Below are positions 42,701 through 51,672 of a stretch of 64,000 bases of DNA, piece by piece. The DNA lies in NCBI GenBank assembly GCA_022925895.1, contig JAKSYS010000033.1, positions 62,001-126,000 of the forward strand, read 5' to 3'. The first letter of the stretch is position 1. Each line of letters begins with the position of its first letter. This stretch comes from Fragilaria crotonensis. Lineage: Eukaryota > Bacillariophyta > Fragilariophyceae > Fragilariales > Fragilariaceae. The notes under the pieces were generated by a model. It did no database searches and was not told where the DNA came from. It worked only from the letters and a program-made list of their open reading frames with translations. Position numbers and translations under genes: made by a program.

Positions 42701-43132
42701 TGCACTAACTATACCCACATGCTCTCGTCATCTCACGTAATGAGATATATGCAGGAGTGGAAGTGCTTGCATCGCTTCTCGCAGCAGGGATGGGAAGCTT
42801 TGAATGCACTAATTAAAGCCTATTTCTTTCGTCGCACAAATCGAGGTGGCTTATCCAAGAATGCTACGAAGAAGAGCAAGCTCTTGGGTATTGCTCGATG
42901 GTTGCAGAGACGAATCATGTGGTACAGTGGAAATGGTGATTCTCTTTTTTCAACAGACGAGGATGATGATGATAGCTCCTATGATGATAACGATGATAAC
43001 AGTGAGAGTTCAAGTTCTGATCTTGCATCTGACGGTGACTTGGAAAACGAATCCGGCAGCAGTGACTTAGAATGTGAATCTGGCGATAGCGACTTGGAAT
43101 CTGAACCTAACAGCGACGACGACGTTGCTTGA
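39767..43132 (+). CDS. Large transposase-like protein with zinc-binding insert
   Basis: 1,121 aa from the ATG at 39767; the open frame extends 17 codons further but starts with TTG. Order: N-terminal Cys/His patch (FFCHGCDLFEDAV), Lys/Gln/Asp-rich linker, coiled coil (about 200-250, LMENINMLKAQNALLSKQLQ), then a core. Candidate acidic triad of an RNase H-like fold: Asp530 (LTSDGAQLTN), Asp622 (SFPGDMKLQW) and Glu1010 (SQQGWEALNALIK). Between the second and third lies a Cys-rich insert (FCYICPCRS ... RCPLCKD ... YCYHY, about 643-685), likely a zinc ribbon. The end (1065-1121) is very acidic. The phrases GGAAKVKEKFCYIC, YSQQGW-like FSQQGWEALN and FRRTNRGG recall large uncharacterised proteins repeated in diatoms and other stramenopiles. 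I cannot place it in a named superfamily; the triad is a proposal. Location between TIRs supports a transposase role. Confidence 0.75.
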   Translation: MSIKQHDLYKRGRSYPVTCLSFGKHRKEEYPDHFFCHGCDLFEDAVENQIQRANRQQKKYLCTGGHSNLAYPTTFKRQYRPKNTARKQQQQDKNKDDLFDYTVDASPPSKSPTKKKQRRELMTDDNAARDQSDSEVQEGGYYAQDSCATNTSAAHLFCTGIDNNETQVSKIERGIQRTNVLLSQSTMATCVTPAAHEFNSFKERELMENINMLKAQNALLSKQLQDLDNCHLNLSRTMETLTSEMQQLKFQSRTSLSSDPESLECNDNGSDGKHREDSAMRKHRVQIENAKLSRELALRIQEFVSSSNLADRRKFPTSRLAKIVVGSILSFEWTHSEIANCSLMQATHSNSLVILLSTFLNVKMKQCGDKSKAALLVDCMWDNNFLDGEVKACMISRVRSYLRNRVFTPWKILKAMDIAGFNLSLAGIEVLRAVEVQGNKYIRGILPSKSTILRTARKLEAAADMFCPFRMIGAMYQEGEEQDEEGNGNNEIIGEGFEFDPVKVTRTLFEAFGLLNVAKQRPVELGLTSDGAQLTNTILHVAAGLKFNDMALCNPLTKCPLLLHEPDSLVQSRNLCFPLRIVIGKDSKKTLEGFRSLYNMFNGGEISRALQCHSFKMSFPGDMKLQWGALDDGGAAKVKEKFCYICPCRSATLHVPQDKSRCPLCKDKTTANGEPQYCYHYPFVTDPTVRQELVEELGVLTSLRDVINDANRNNAALHHDNDTSEQKMYVRRSGEVMMEGDVMDIDYQPTEPNDRAVWSRLITDELAHRGMAVMGTLSNRQQRLRERLVNEQRAQDIARMLAESEPKDQAMYLVLQAVVCILHLENRVGLKSIESILRSGITNARKGNLEWIVAKGVITRQEKYVGRITNIIQTRILGSTMAPSQWRFPLTEEGNMGTLSMDNNRTRAVMNSIELLIEVSFPNSDENKCNLLRCFPRYRAAMSILRKDTNATLEEITVFQDHIDAWFCDWVKVYGKEGCTNYTHMLSSSHVMRYMQEWKCLHRFSQQGWEALNALIKAYFFRRTNRGGLSKNATKKSKLLGIARWLQRRIMWYSGNGDSLFSTDEDDDDSSYDDNDDNSESSSSDLASDGDLENESGSSDLECESGDSDLESEPNSDDDVA

Positions 43133-43189
43133 CGGTCGCAACAAATGAATTGCACTTCTTTTGGTACTAGTATTACGTATTACGAATTC

Positions 43190-44640
43190 CTATTCAAGCA
43201 TTTCTTGAATTTTCCGATGAACCGTCTCGACGTCAGTGTAGACAACAACCTCCTCCGATGCATTTACTTTTGTGGTCATCCTAGGATTGTGAATTTTGTA
43301 AACCTTCTTTGCATGTATCTCAGTACTTCGGACTGAGTGAACACGCATCACATACATGTCGTCGATGAACTCCATTCCAGGAGCAATGTCAATGGGGATT
43401 TCATACGATTCGGCACTCGTATTGATACCTACGACACCATTGCTCTTTGGTTTATTGATACCAACGCCAGAAGCAACACCAGCATCAGCAAGGAACGGGA
43501 TTGATTTGCTTGTCACAACAACCTTTCGATACCGTAATGTAATTTGTAACGTGCCCTCCAATGAATCGTACGACAAGTCAATTCCATCTTCAGTTACTCC
43601 GAATCTCTGAAAAGACAAACAATCAGTATTGTCATCAATTTCCCGTCCTTCAGAAGAACACAACACAACATTTAGCACGTCATTCACACTCAATAGGAAA
43701 CGACCATCGCTATACTTCGGCCGCTTTTTGCGGACCCCAAAGCCGGCCATGTTGCCGAAGAGTGCCCGAAAGACTTGTAGCTTGTTGACGGTGTCGAAAC
43801 GCAACACATCAAGGTAACCAGTGTGCCGACATGAATTGTAGACAAGTCCCCAGGAAAGGAAGCTGCGGGGTTGGCTGTATTTGATGGTGATGCTGTCCAT
43901 TCCATTAGTGGCCATCGCGTTCTTGATAAAGTGCCAAGCACAACTAGGAACCTGCAACTTCGTGTTCTTCACTGCAAAGTCGCCCTGTGACTGTGCAACA
44001 CGACAAAGGACTCGTTGCATTTCTCGCCGAATATGCCGGATGGAGTTAAAAACAAGCTCGCAGTAATCCACTGACCAAACCTTTGAAAACTCTCGAGTCG
44101 TCCAGGAAATGGTGGACATGTGTGTCGTGGGATGATGGAAACTTCGCCCTTTTCTGTGATGCGATACTTTGCAACATAAAAGTTACACATCCCTTGACAA
44201 TCATCAAAGAAGCCATCTTCCTCCATAGCAACAAATGCCAGGCCAACGATGTAATTTGACGGTATCCACTGAATTTTGTCTAGCTGAACAATTCTTTCCC
44301 ATCTATCGAAGCTCTCATTGTCCGCTGGAAAATGACTATCAGGGAACAACTGACGGTCCTTGAAGACGTTGACTTTAGCATACTGAAGTGGACTTTCATT
44401 TTCAAACTGACCTGCTGGTGATGTGAGATGAATGAGTGCGTGATTATCAGGAACCAAATCCAAAGATGATACCACTTCAACAATTCGACCAACAGCATCC
44501 GGCGCTGCCTCGCCAGCACTGTATCTTATAAACGATCCTGCTGTTACCGAGATTTTCAGGGATGGTATGTACAGAGTGTTCTTGAATGATGTGGGCGTCA
44601 GGGATTCCCAAGACGATCGCTGCATCTTTGTCGTCATCAT
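43190..44640 (-). CDS. BAH-like protein of the transposon; two overlapping frames
   Basis: Start ATG at 44640. The first frame (to 43969) contains a BAH-like module: GRIVEVVSSLDLVPDNHALI, then YAKVNVFKDRQLF, then RIVQLDKIQWIPSNYIVGLA. The second frame (44119-43190) starts inside it and continues as a protein-like sequence (VDYCELVFNSIRHIRREMQR, SFLSWGLVYNSCRHTGYLDV) to a Glu-rich end. The pieces overlap by about 150 bp in different frames. Either a short intron is removed (for example GTCAGT donor at about 44071 with acceptor TTTGCAG at about 43963, which keeps phase) or one base is lost or gained. BAH domains bind chromatin or nucleosomes, so the product could tether or target the transposase. 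No transposase motif is present here. The gene converges with the transposase gene and lies between the same inverted repeats, so it is probably part of the element. Confidence 0.6.
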
Positions 44641-44848
44641 ACAACTACTGCCTAACGATGGGAATGCTGCTCCATAGATCTTCTCAACTCAAATGCACTC
44701 AGTCTAGAAAATTGCGCGCCGACGTAGTAGGATTGACATGTCCGGCGCCTTTCTTAAACAATTTTTTTATATGTTTCCCCTAGTAGATGGAGGGTGCATT
44801 GCAGAGAAGACGTTAAATTTAGGGTCAAAATTGTGCTCATAACCAGAA

Positions 44849-44885
44849 ATCGGGCCAAGCTCCAGAGCCCGAATGGTCTCTAGTG
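44849..44885 (-). repeat. Internal 37-bp inverted repeat, right copy
   Basis: Perfect partner of 39358-39394. The perfect match, against 29 of 31 in the outer TIR, suggests either selection for binding or a younger inner element. Confidence 0.88.
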
Positions 44886-45161
44886 AGGCATGATTTTGGG
44901 CGAACGTGTGAAAAAAATTACGCGCACACACTATAAATTGTTTTTCATGCATGTATGAATTTTAATGTTTCGCTTAGAACCAATAATCCCAAAACGAGGC
45001 AATCAAATCGTTTGATACCTCGATGAATATCGGCACCCAGTACAAGATTGATTCAATTGTAGGATAAACAAAAACGCTAAGTAGAATTCTTGACAGAATG
45101 TTGATGGGGTGTGGGGTGTGAAGCTTTTCGGAACAAATAAATTGAGTCGAAACATGCGTGT

Positions 45162-45192
45162 AAATTATTGGTTCTAAGTAGTTTTTAGGTGG
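45162..45192 (-). repeat. Right 31-bp terminal inverted repeat
   Basis: Ends GTAGTTTTTAGGTGG. It lies 21 bases before the start codon of the secreted cysteine-rich protein. A second copy of the motif in opposite orientation (GCTTAGAACCAATAAT) sits near 44972, so the last 220 bp are themselves a small inverted-repeat unit. Confidence 0.85.
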
Positions 45193-45213
45193 TACACAAA
45201 ACAAAGCAGTAGC

Positions 45214-45909
45214 ATGACGAAACAGCACCATATCGCATCATCTGGGCCATTCCTCCTCCTAACTTGTTTGGTGTTGGGCACGCACGCCATTCTAGTCAAG
45301 ACGTTGCCACCCGTCGCTTGTCCTGAGCTCCTACCTGCCACCGACGTTTTGGTGGAGTCTTCGTGTTCTCATCACAAAATCGGCTGCCCTGATGAAGGAG
45401 GGGCATATGCGCCTGTGACAACTTGTTCGTATGGCGAACTCTCTGATGCTTCGGTCGCAACAGCCGAGGGAGAGCAATCGAGCTACGGAATGTTCGAATG
45501 CGATTACAATGCCAGCGTCTTTTTGTGCCCATTGGCCCAGCCAAAAGTTGGCAGTAGCAGCTCAACCTTATCTGGGTGCAACGAAATTGGACGGAAATAC
45601 GATAATGAAAAGGAATGTTTCTGTCCTGATGGTCAATTGCATTGCGCATTCAACGAATGTTCAGCACCAGCATATCCAGCGACGCAAACGGGTGAAGGTG
45701 ACGCTTGCCCTGAGTTCAGTCCATACATTTGCTCCTACGGCGAGCTCTGCTGTTCGACTGAGGCTGACGAGGTCGACGACGCAGTGCGTCCGAGGCCTGT
45801 TTTGAGCGAGGTCATCGTAAGGCATGACCAAAGGCGCGGTAAAAGGGATAAAGGTGAGAAAAGGAGGAATGCAAAGAAGAACGGAGATGTAATGTGGAGC
45901 ATCAATTAG
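45214..45909 (+). CDS. Secreted cysteine-rich protein of unknown function
   Basis: 231 aa from the ATG at 45214. An N-terminal signal peptide is clear (SSGPFLLLTCLVLGTHA, cleavage near residue 25). The mature part holds about 18 Cys, many in recurring contexts: TTCSYGEL and YICSYGEL appear twice about 110 residues apart, suggesting an internal duplication of a disulphide-stabilised module (CP-x-x-G..., CSYGE, C-x-FNEC). A basic tail ends it (RRGKRDKGEKRRNAKK), possibly a processing or cell-wall-binding region. From memory such CSYGE modules occur in secreted proteins of diatoms and other algae, function unknown. The start codon is 21 bases from the transposon end, so the 5' UTR and promoter must come at least partly from the transposon, or the gene has lost its own. 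Confidence 0.7.
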   Translation: MTKQHHIASSGPFLLLTCLVLGTHAILVKTLPPVACPELLPATDVLVESSCSHHKIGCPDEGGAYAPVTTCSYGELSDASVATAEGEQSSYGMFECDYNASVFLCPLAQPKVGSSSSTLSGCNEIGRKYDNEKECFCPDGQLHCAFNECSAPAYPATQTGEGDACPEFSPYICSYGELCCSTEADEVDDAVRPRPVLSEVIVRHDQRRGKRDKGEKRRNAKKNGDVMWSIN

Positions 45910-46481
45910 AGGAAGCTTCCCCCAAGGGTTGGATGGCGAGCTCCTATTCCAGCAAAAGCGGTAGCAGATGGATTGAATGAGTCATGCTTTATGAACTATG
46001 CTCCGGATGCCCGTGATTAGGGAACCCTTAGTTAGTGCATTGTTGAGGGTGGCCGGTGGATACAAGGCATAGTACAGGGTAAAGAAGCCAATCGCTATCT
46101 TCACTCCTCATCACTCACCAACAAAGATCTTGGGGGGAAGAGGAGACCATCGACGTTCATTGCCACGGCGTACTCGGAGTGCATAACTGTGTATTCTGTA
46201 TTGAGTCCTTTGATTTTGTGATTACGTGTAATATCTTCATGTAAAGTAGTAGCACTGTGATAGTTCTATGCGTTATTCTTCCAGTTTGTACTACCGGTAG
46301 TACCGTGTACCGGGAGGGAATACTGCAGTGTGTGAATTGAAAAGATGTCGGAGCGTACGGTACCGGTACACCAATGTAAGTGCGTAACTGTCGGCGCCTT
46401 TTTTTCTCCACGTCCGTCCATGCCTATGTCAACACAAGATTTGTACTGTAGTGTGTATAGTGTATTGTACAGTAATCATTG
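45910..46481. other. Intergenic, 3' of the cysteine-rich gene
   Basis: No gene. Palindromes of the GTAC/CCGG class (GTACTACCGGTAGTACCGTG near 46288) are prominent just before the copia insertion. Confidence 0.45.
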
Positions 46482-46486
46482 AGAAG
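46482..46486. repeat. Target-site duplication, left
   Basis: AGAAG, identical to 53637-53641, directly outside the LTRs. Confidence 0.85.
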
Positions 46487-46800
46487 ACTTGAGACTATCA
46501 CCGGAGATGATACTCTAATCGTAGAAAATAGTACGTAGTACCGTAGGAAAATTACTGTAGGAAGGGTTCACACAAAGTACGTTCTGAGAAATTATAAGCT
46601 ACAGTAAAATTCGGCACTCAATCGTATGAACGACAAACTCGTCGAACGTGTCAAATGGCATTTGACATTTCGGGTAGTTCGTACGAAATTAGTTAGAGAC
46701 CGGACAGTACAGCGTATCAAGTTTCACATTTCGATGGATGACCTCACGGTAGCACAGTACAACGATGGCATCGCAGTCCAGTGCAGCGTAGGTTTTAATT
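46487..46800 (-). repeat. 3' LTR (element orientation)
   Basis: 314 bp, nearly identical to 53323-53636. On the plus strand it starts ACTTGAGACTATCACC and ends AGGTTTTAATT. Ends do not show the usual TG..CA. Confidence 0.92.
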
Positions 46801-46910
46801 CTCCCTTTCATCCATAAATGCTGAAACAAAACACAAAACGTCAGTTAAAATAGATACGAGTCAAACGAGGGTTACAGTTTGAACAAGAGACACAAGGGTT
46901 TGGGTGGCCG

Positions 46911-49900
46911 TTACCATCCTTGGACCAGTTTGCGGACGCGTTCGAAACTCTCACGATTTAGTCCTTTCGTAAGAAAATCCGCCCACTGCTCTTGAGTGTC
47001 GACCTTCACGATGGCGACCGTGCCATCACGCACGTGCTGCCAGAAGAAGTGCCACTTCACCTGGAAGTACTTCGTGCGGTTGGTAATGCGTTGGTTTACG
47101 GCAAGAAGAAGGGCGCCATTGTTGTCCTCGAAGACTTGACACTTGATCGTCGACGTGAACGTGCGAGGAAGTTTGATGCCGGAGGCGACTTCCTGGAGCA
47201 TGGAACGGAGAGGCAAGAGCGTACGCATCGCGGAGCTGAGAGCGGAGTATTCGGCTTCGAGCGTGGACAAGGAGATCTCACTTTGGAGGTGAGATTTCCA
47301 CAAAATGGGACATCCGCCGAGCGTGATGATGTACCCAGTTCGAGACTTCGCGGAGGTCGGAGAACGATCGGGATCACGGCCATGGAGACCGGCGAAGTCG
47401 GCGTCGACATAACAGTCGAGATCCAGCGTGCCGGTGGGCTTGACGATCATGCCCATGTCGCTCGTGCGATGCAAGTAGCGAACGAGAGTCTTGACGGCGG
47501 ACGCGTGGCTTCGTTTCGGGCTGTGGCAGAACCTGGCGACCTGGCTGACGGCGAACGCGATGTCGGGGCGAGTGTTTGTGGACAATAGAGGAGCATGCCG
47601 ACAATTGAACGGTAGCTCCACGTTTCCGTCATGGGAGGTCCATCGGGGTCGATTCCAAGTGCGGCCTGAGCGGCTGGCGTCCAATTGTAATTGCTGTCGG
47701 ACATGCCAGTCGCTTCCTTGATCTTTGAATGAGACCCTTCTGAGTGAGGGTCAGGGTGCCATTCGTTGCATCGCGAGTGAAATTGATGCCGAGGAAGTCG
47801 GTGAACGTGCTCGCGAGTAAAACTTAAGTTTTCGCTTCCAGGTTGGCGAAGAGCTTGTCGAGGTCGCTTTGGTCGCGATAGGCGATACCTAAGTCATCAA
47901 CGTATAGAACAACCATAATTGTGTCTTTGTAAAGTAGGCACGGGTCGTTCGCGCAGGCTTTAAAGCCTTCCTCGCGCAAGGCCTCCGATAGATGCTGGTA
48001 CCAAAGTCTTGGCGCCACACTCAAGCCATAAAGGCTTTTCAGGAGTCGCAGGCACGTGGCGTGGCCTTTCGGAGAGTGGAATCCACGAGGCAAATGGATC
48101 CAGACTGGATCCGAAAGCGGGGCTTGAACGAACGCGCTGCTGAAGTCGATGGTGCAAGTTTTCCAGTTCAAAGTTAGAGAAAGAACTAGGAACAACCGTA
48201 CAGTACTCCAAGCCACGACTGGGGCAAAAGTCTCCTGAACGTTTTCTTGGAGATCGCCTCTTACACAGTAGCGTGCCTTGTACTTACTAATAGTACCATC
48301 GGGAGTACGTTTGCGACGAAACACCCAAGTACCGGGCAAAATTCGAGTCTTGGCTTCCGTGATCGGCACTTCGATCCATGTACCGTTTTTCTGCAAACTT
48401 TGAATTTCGTCGTTTGCAGCCTTCAGCCATTTTTCGATGTTGTCATGATCCGCCATCGCTTCGCTGAAGCTCAGAGTGTCAGGATCGCTGACACTCGCCT
48501 TATACGACGAGGGAGGTGGCGAAAGACACTCGGCGACCTCATTGTAAAGCCATTCGAGGGAGGTTCCATCGAATTCGGCGATGTAACCATGTCCTTGCTG
48601 TCCGTCGTATCCGAGGCGGACAGGTGCCGAACGATTGCGAGTGGAGCGACGAGGTTCGTGTTTAACGGGTGTGCTCTTTGCTTTTGTTGCTTTCGGGACG
48701 ATTGGTTGCTCGCTCACTTTGTTGTCGCTTTCGTTTGCAGGACGAATTGGAGTCGGCGGCGACTGGAAGAGTTTGACTGGAGTTGGAGTCGGAAGTTGCG
48801 GCGCAGTCGGCGCAGGCGGTTGCGGAGTCACCTCCCTTGGAGTCAACAACGGAGTGGCAGGGGGAGGAGGCACAACGACTGGTGGTGGCGTGGCGACTTG
48901 CTCCCTTGGAGGCGGCAACGGAGTTGACAGCGGAGGCGGAGCGACTGGAAGAACCTGAGGAGGAGTCGCGTTGTCGAGAGCGGTCGCGACACGTTGCATC
49001 TGGGAAAGGAGTTCGTTGGCTTGTTCGTAGTCGGTCGACTCAACAATCAACCTTTCTTCGTCTTCATCGTCGAGGACGTATTGAAACGTAGAGTCTTGGA
49101 ACATTCGTTTCCAGCTGTCGTCGTTGAAGTTCGGAAGGTCGTCGGCGGAAGCGGGAACAGTTGCGAACCAATCGTCGAAGACGATATGAAACTGTGGGGT
49201 GATGTACCCCGTTTGTGGATTGAGAACGAGAGGAACCGAGCTGGCGTGCTTGTCGGAGAAACCGAGGTTAACCGTGCGAGTCGAACGAGGAGTCCAGCGC
49301 GGCAATTTCTTGCCGTCCGAAATCATTTTGTCGAGGACGTAAACTGGACATCCCCAAACGTGAACGTCCATCAATTTCTTTTGTTCCCAGCGAGTCTTTG
49401 TGAAGAACGTCATGGGAAAGGCCAGTTCGTGGGTCAGGCATGTGGTTCACTAGGAACACAGCATGCTTGACGGCGAGGGGCCAAAGTGTGGGATCGGCAA
49501 CGTCCGGCCAATGGATGGCCGAATGCAACATCATGGTCCTTGCAATGGCCATGATTGTACGAATGTTGCGTTCGGCGATTCCATTGTGATGGTGAGCGCC
49601 GACGCCAGCGAATCGGATGACTTGTTGGAACTCGGCGAGGTTGCGAGAGAACTCGGCGGACGTGAACGTTTTCGAGTTGTCGGCGAGATACTCTTGCGGC
49701 GTCACTCCTGTGTTGCGACACATTCGCTCGAAACTCTCTTTGCCTTGAGAGTCTCGTGCGAGTTCAAGCTGACTTGGTGCTCGACAAAATGTAACCGGAG
49801 GCGTGGTCGACGAAGATGCAACCACCGGTATACATGTCGTCGAGTTTCGTTTTTCCAGCGGAGGTAGTAGACGTCCACGAGTGCTGCAAATAAAATGATC

Positions 49901-51549
49901 GACCGAAATGCGTTGGCCTGGGAGGAGATTGTCGTTTTAAGAGCGTGCGCTCTATCTTTGACAACAGACGAAGGCGTCGTGCCAGGAATTGGACGTCGAT
50001 GTTGTTTGCCATATTGGCAGGCGGCGCATTTTGGGAACGAGGTAAGTCGACATGCGGCGGTTTGTAATCGGCGACTTTCTTCCGTTTTGCTGACGACGCC
50101 GGAACGCAGGATGAACTGGACCTTCTTGAAGCCGACGTGACCCAAACGATAGTGCCAACGAAGCAATTCTTTCTCTGCTTCATTGAGGTTGAGGTTTCGT
50201 TCGTGAACGGTATTCACAATCGAAACGAGAGCGTCGGCGGCCTTGAAAGGATCGGTTGCGTTGTACGCTTCCGACGTTGGGAGATTGTTCTGCGGGTTGA
50301 CGTTTGCAGTGACGGGTCCTCGGTTGACGTCGTTCGGGACGCCGCTGAGCGTCAAACGATTCGGTTCGATGGTGATCGTTTCGTCAGGGTAAGTCTGGAG
50401 GAGACTGGACGTCGAGAGGAGTCGGACTTTGATGTTGGGAACATGAAACGCGGGGACCTTGAGGAGTCGAAGATTTCCAAGCTGATCGTGGACAGCCCAA
50501 GTGACTTCGCCTTGGCCTTTAATTTGTAGACCCTTGGCGATGCCTTTTAGCTGCGTGATCGTTCCGGGCGACGTGACGGGGCCTTCGAAATCGGAGATGT
50601 CGGGCGTGATCGAAATGCTTGCGCCCGAGTCCCAAATGATGGGGCTCGTGTTTGCTTTGGGTCCGAGGGCTTCTCGCATACGAGCGGGAGCCTGAGAGCC
50701 ATTCGAAGCGGCGTGGAATGGCACGCCAGTGAACGTGTGAGAGGATTTTGTTGGCGGCGGCACGTTGGTGAAACGTGAGCGGAGCGATCGCAAACGGGTC
50801 GGGCGAGTTGGCGGGTGCCACAGGGCAATACTTCGCGGTTCGTGGCGACGAACGGGGCGTTTGGAGCACCAGGAAGGACACGAACGCTTGTTTTTGTATC
50901 CCTCCCTTTGGCCTGTGGTAGGCGGCAACGGAGCAGGGCGACGAGAATTGCGAAGCTTGTCGGCTCGACGTTGGAGACGGAGTGCGCGTTCTTTGAGAGT
51001 CGCGAAATGAAGGAAGTCGTCGCGTTGAGCGAGCGTGGGAGGTCGCGATGCGACGTATCCTCGTTGTCGGAGACGAAGAGGATAGGAACGATGCAGCTTG
51101 TTAGCGCGAATACCCGAATTGAAGCGTGGCGGAGCGAACGACTTCTTGAGGAGTCGCGAGAAACGACGACGTTGATTGCGAGTGAACGGAGGCGAGGAGG
51201 GAGCCGTCGAGGCAACGGGAGGTTGCTTTAGGAGCGTTGACGGGAAGACCGAGAGAAAGAGAAGAATGACCCAAACGGTAGGAGCGAACGCGAGCGTTGG
51301 GTGGCGGAGCAAAACTTGGTGAAGATTGTTGGCGACCCAAGCCAAAATGGTCGACCATGGGATGGCGGATGCAAGATAGATAGCCAAAGTAACCAAATTA
51401 GGAACAATGGCACAGATAGCGAGGGAAAGAGCGAAAAGTAGCCATGGGTTCGCACCTCGGATGAGGTTTAAGAGCGAACGAGGAGGAGACGTGACGGTCG
51501 GTTTGACTGGGAAGTCAAGCAACCAAACGGAGGGATCCGGCGCCAACAT
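46911..51549 (-). mobile_element. pol-like region of the copia element
   Basis: Encodes, in element order, a protease-type WDSGAS motif, an integrase region, a reverse transcriptase with the YVDDLG box and a copia-type RNase H (EAEYSAL). Typical of Ty1/copia. Interrupted overall, as noted for the whole element. Confidence 0.88.
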
Positions 51550-51672
51550 GCTGAGATTTGCCCTTGGCGATGGTGCCGGAGCGGGAGGACGACGTTCTCC
51601 ACCGGTGTGAGTGGCGGTCGTGCGTGACGGTCCAACGACGACACTTTTCGCACCAGTTGAAGGTTTTATCCT

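Larger units (their letters stand above)
38423..45192. mobile_element. 6.8-kb DNA transposon with transposase-like and BAH-like genes; superfamily unassigned
   Basis: Terminal inverted repeats of 31 bp with two mismatches bound the element. The left begins CCACCTAAACACTACTTAG and continues AACCGATAATTT; the right (45162-45192) is its reverse complement. Flanks read TG at the left and TA at the right, so a TA target duplication is plausible but not clean. Within are a GCTTAC-rich array (38.70-38.98 kb), a large transposase-like gene (+, 39767-43132) and a BAH-like gene (-, 43190-44640) that converges on it with a 57-bp gap. A perfect 37-bp inverted repeat (39358-39394 and 44849-44885) encloses just the two genes. 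The last 220 bp repeat the layout of the two small elements in this window. Either one autonomous element has two nested repeat pairs, or a gene-bearing element inserted into a small one. The transposase frame is intact, so it may be recent. Confidence 0.78.

Noticed and set aside
46992-49470. Long plus-strand open frames inside the copia element
   Set aside because: Antisense shadows of the pol region in GC-rich third-position sequence; Arg/Gly-rich without domain motifs.
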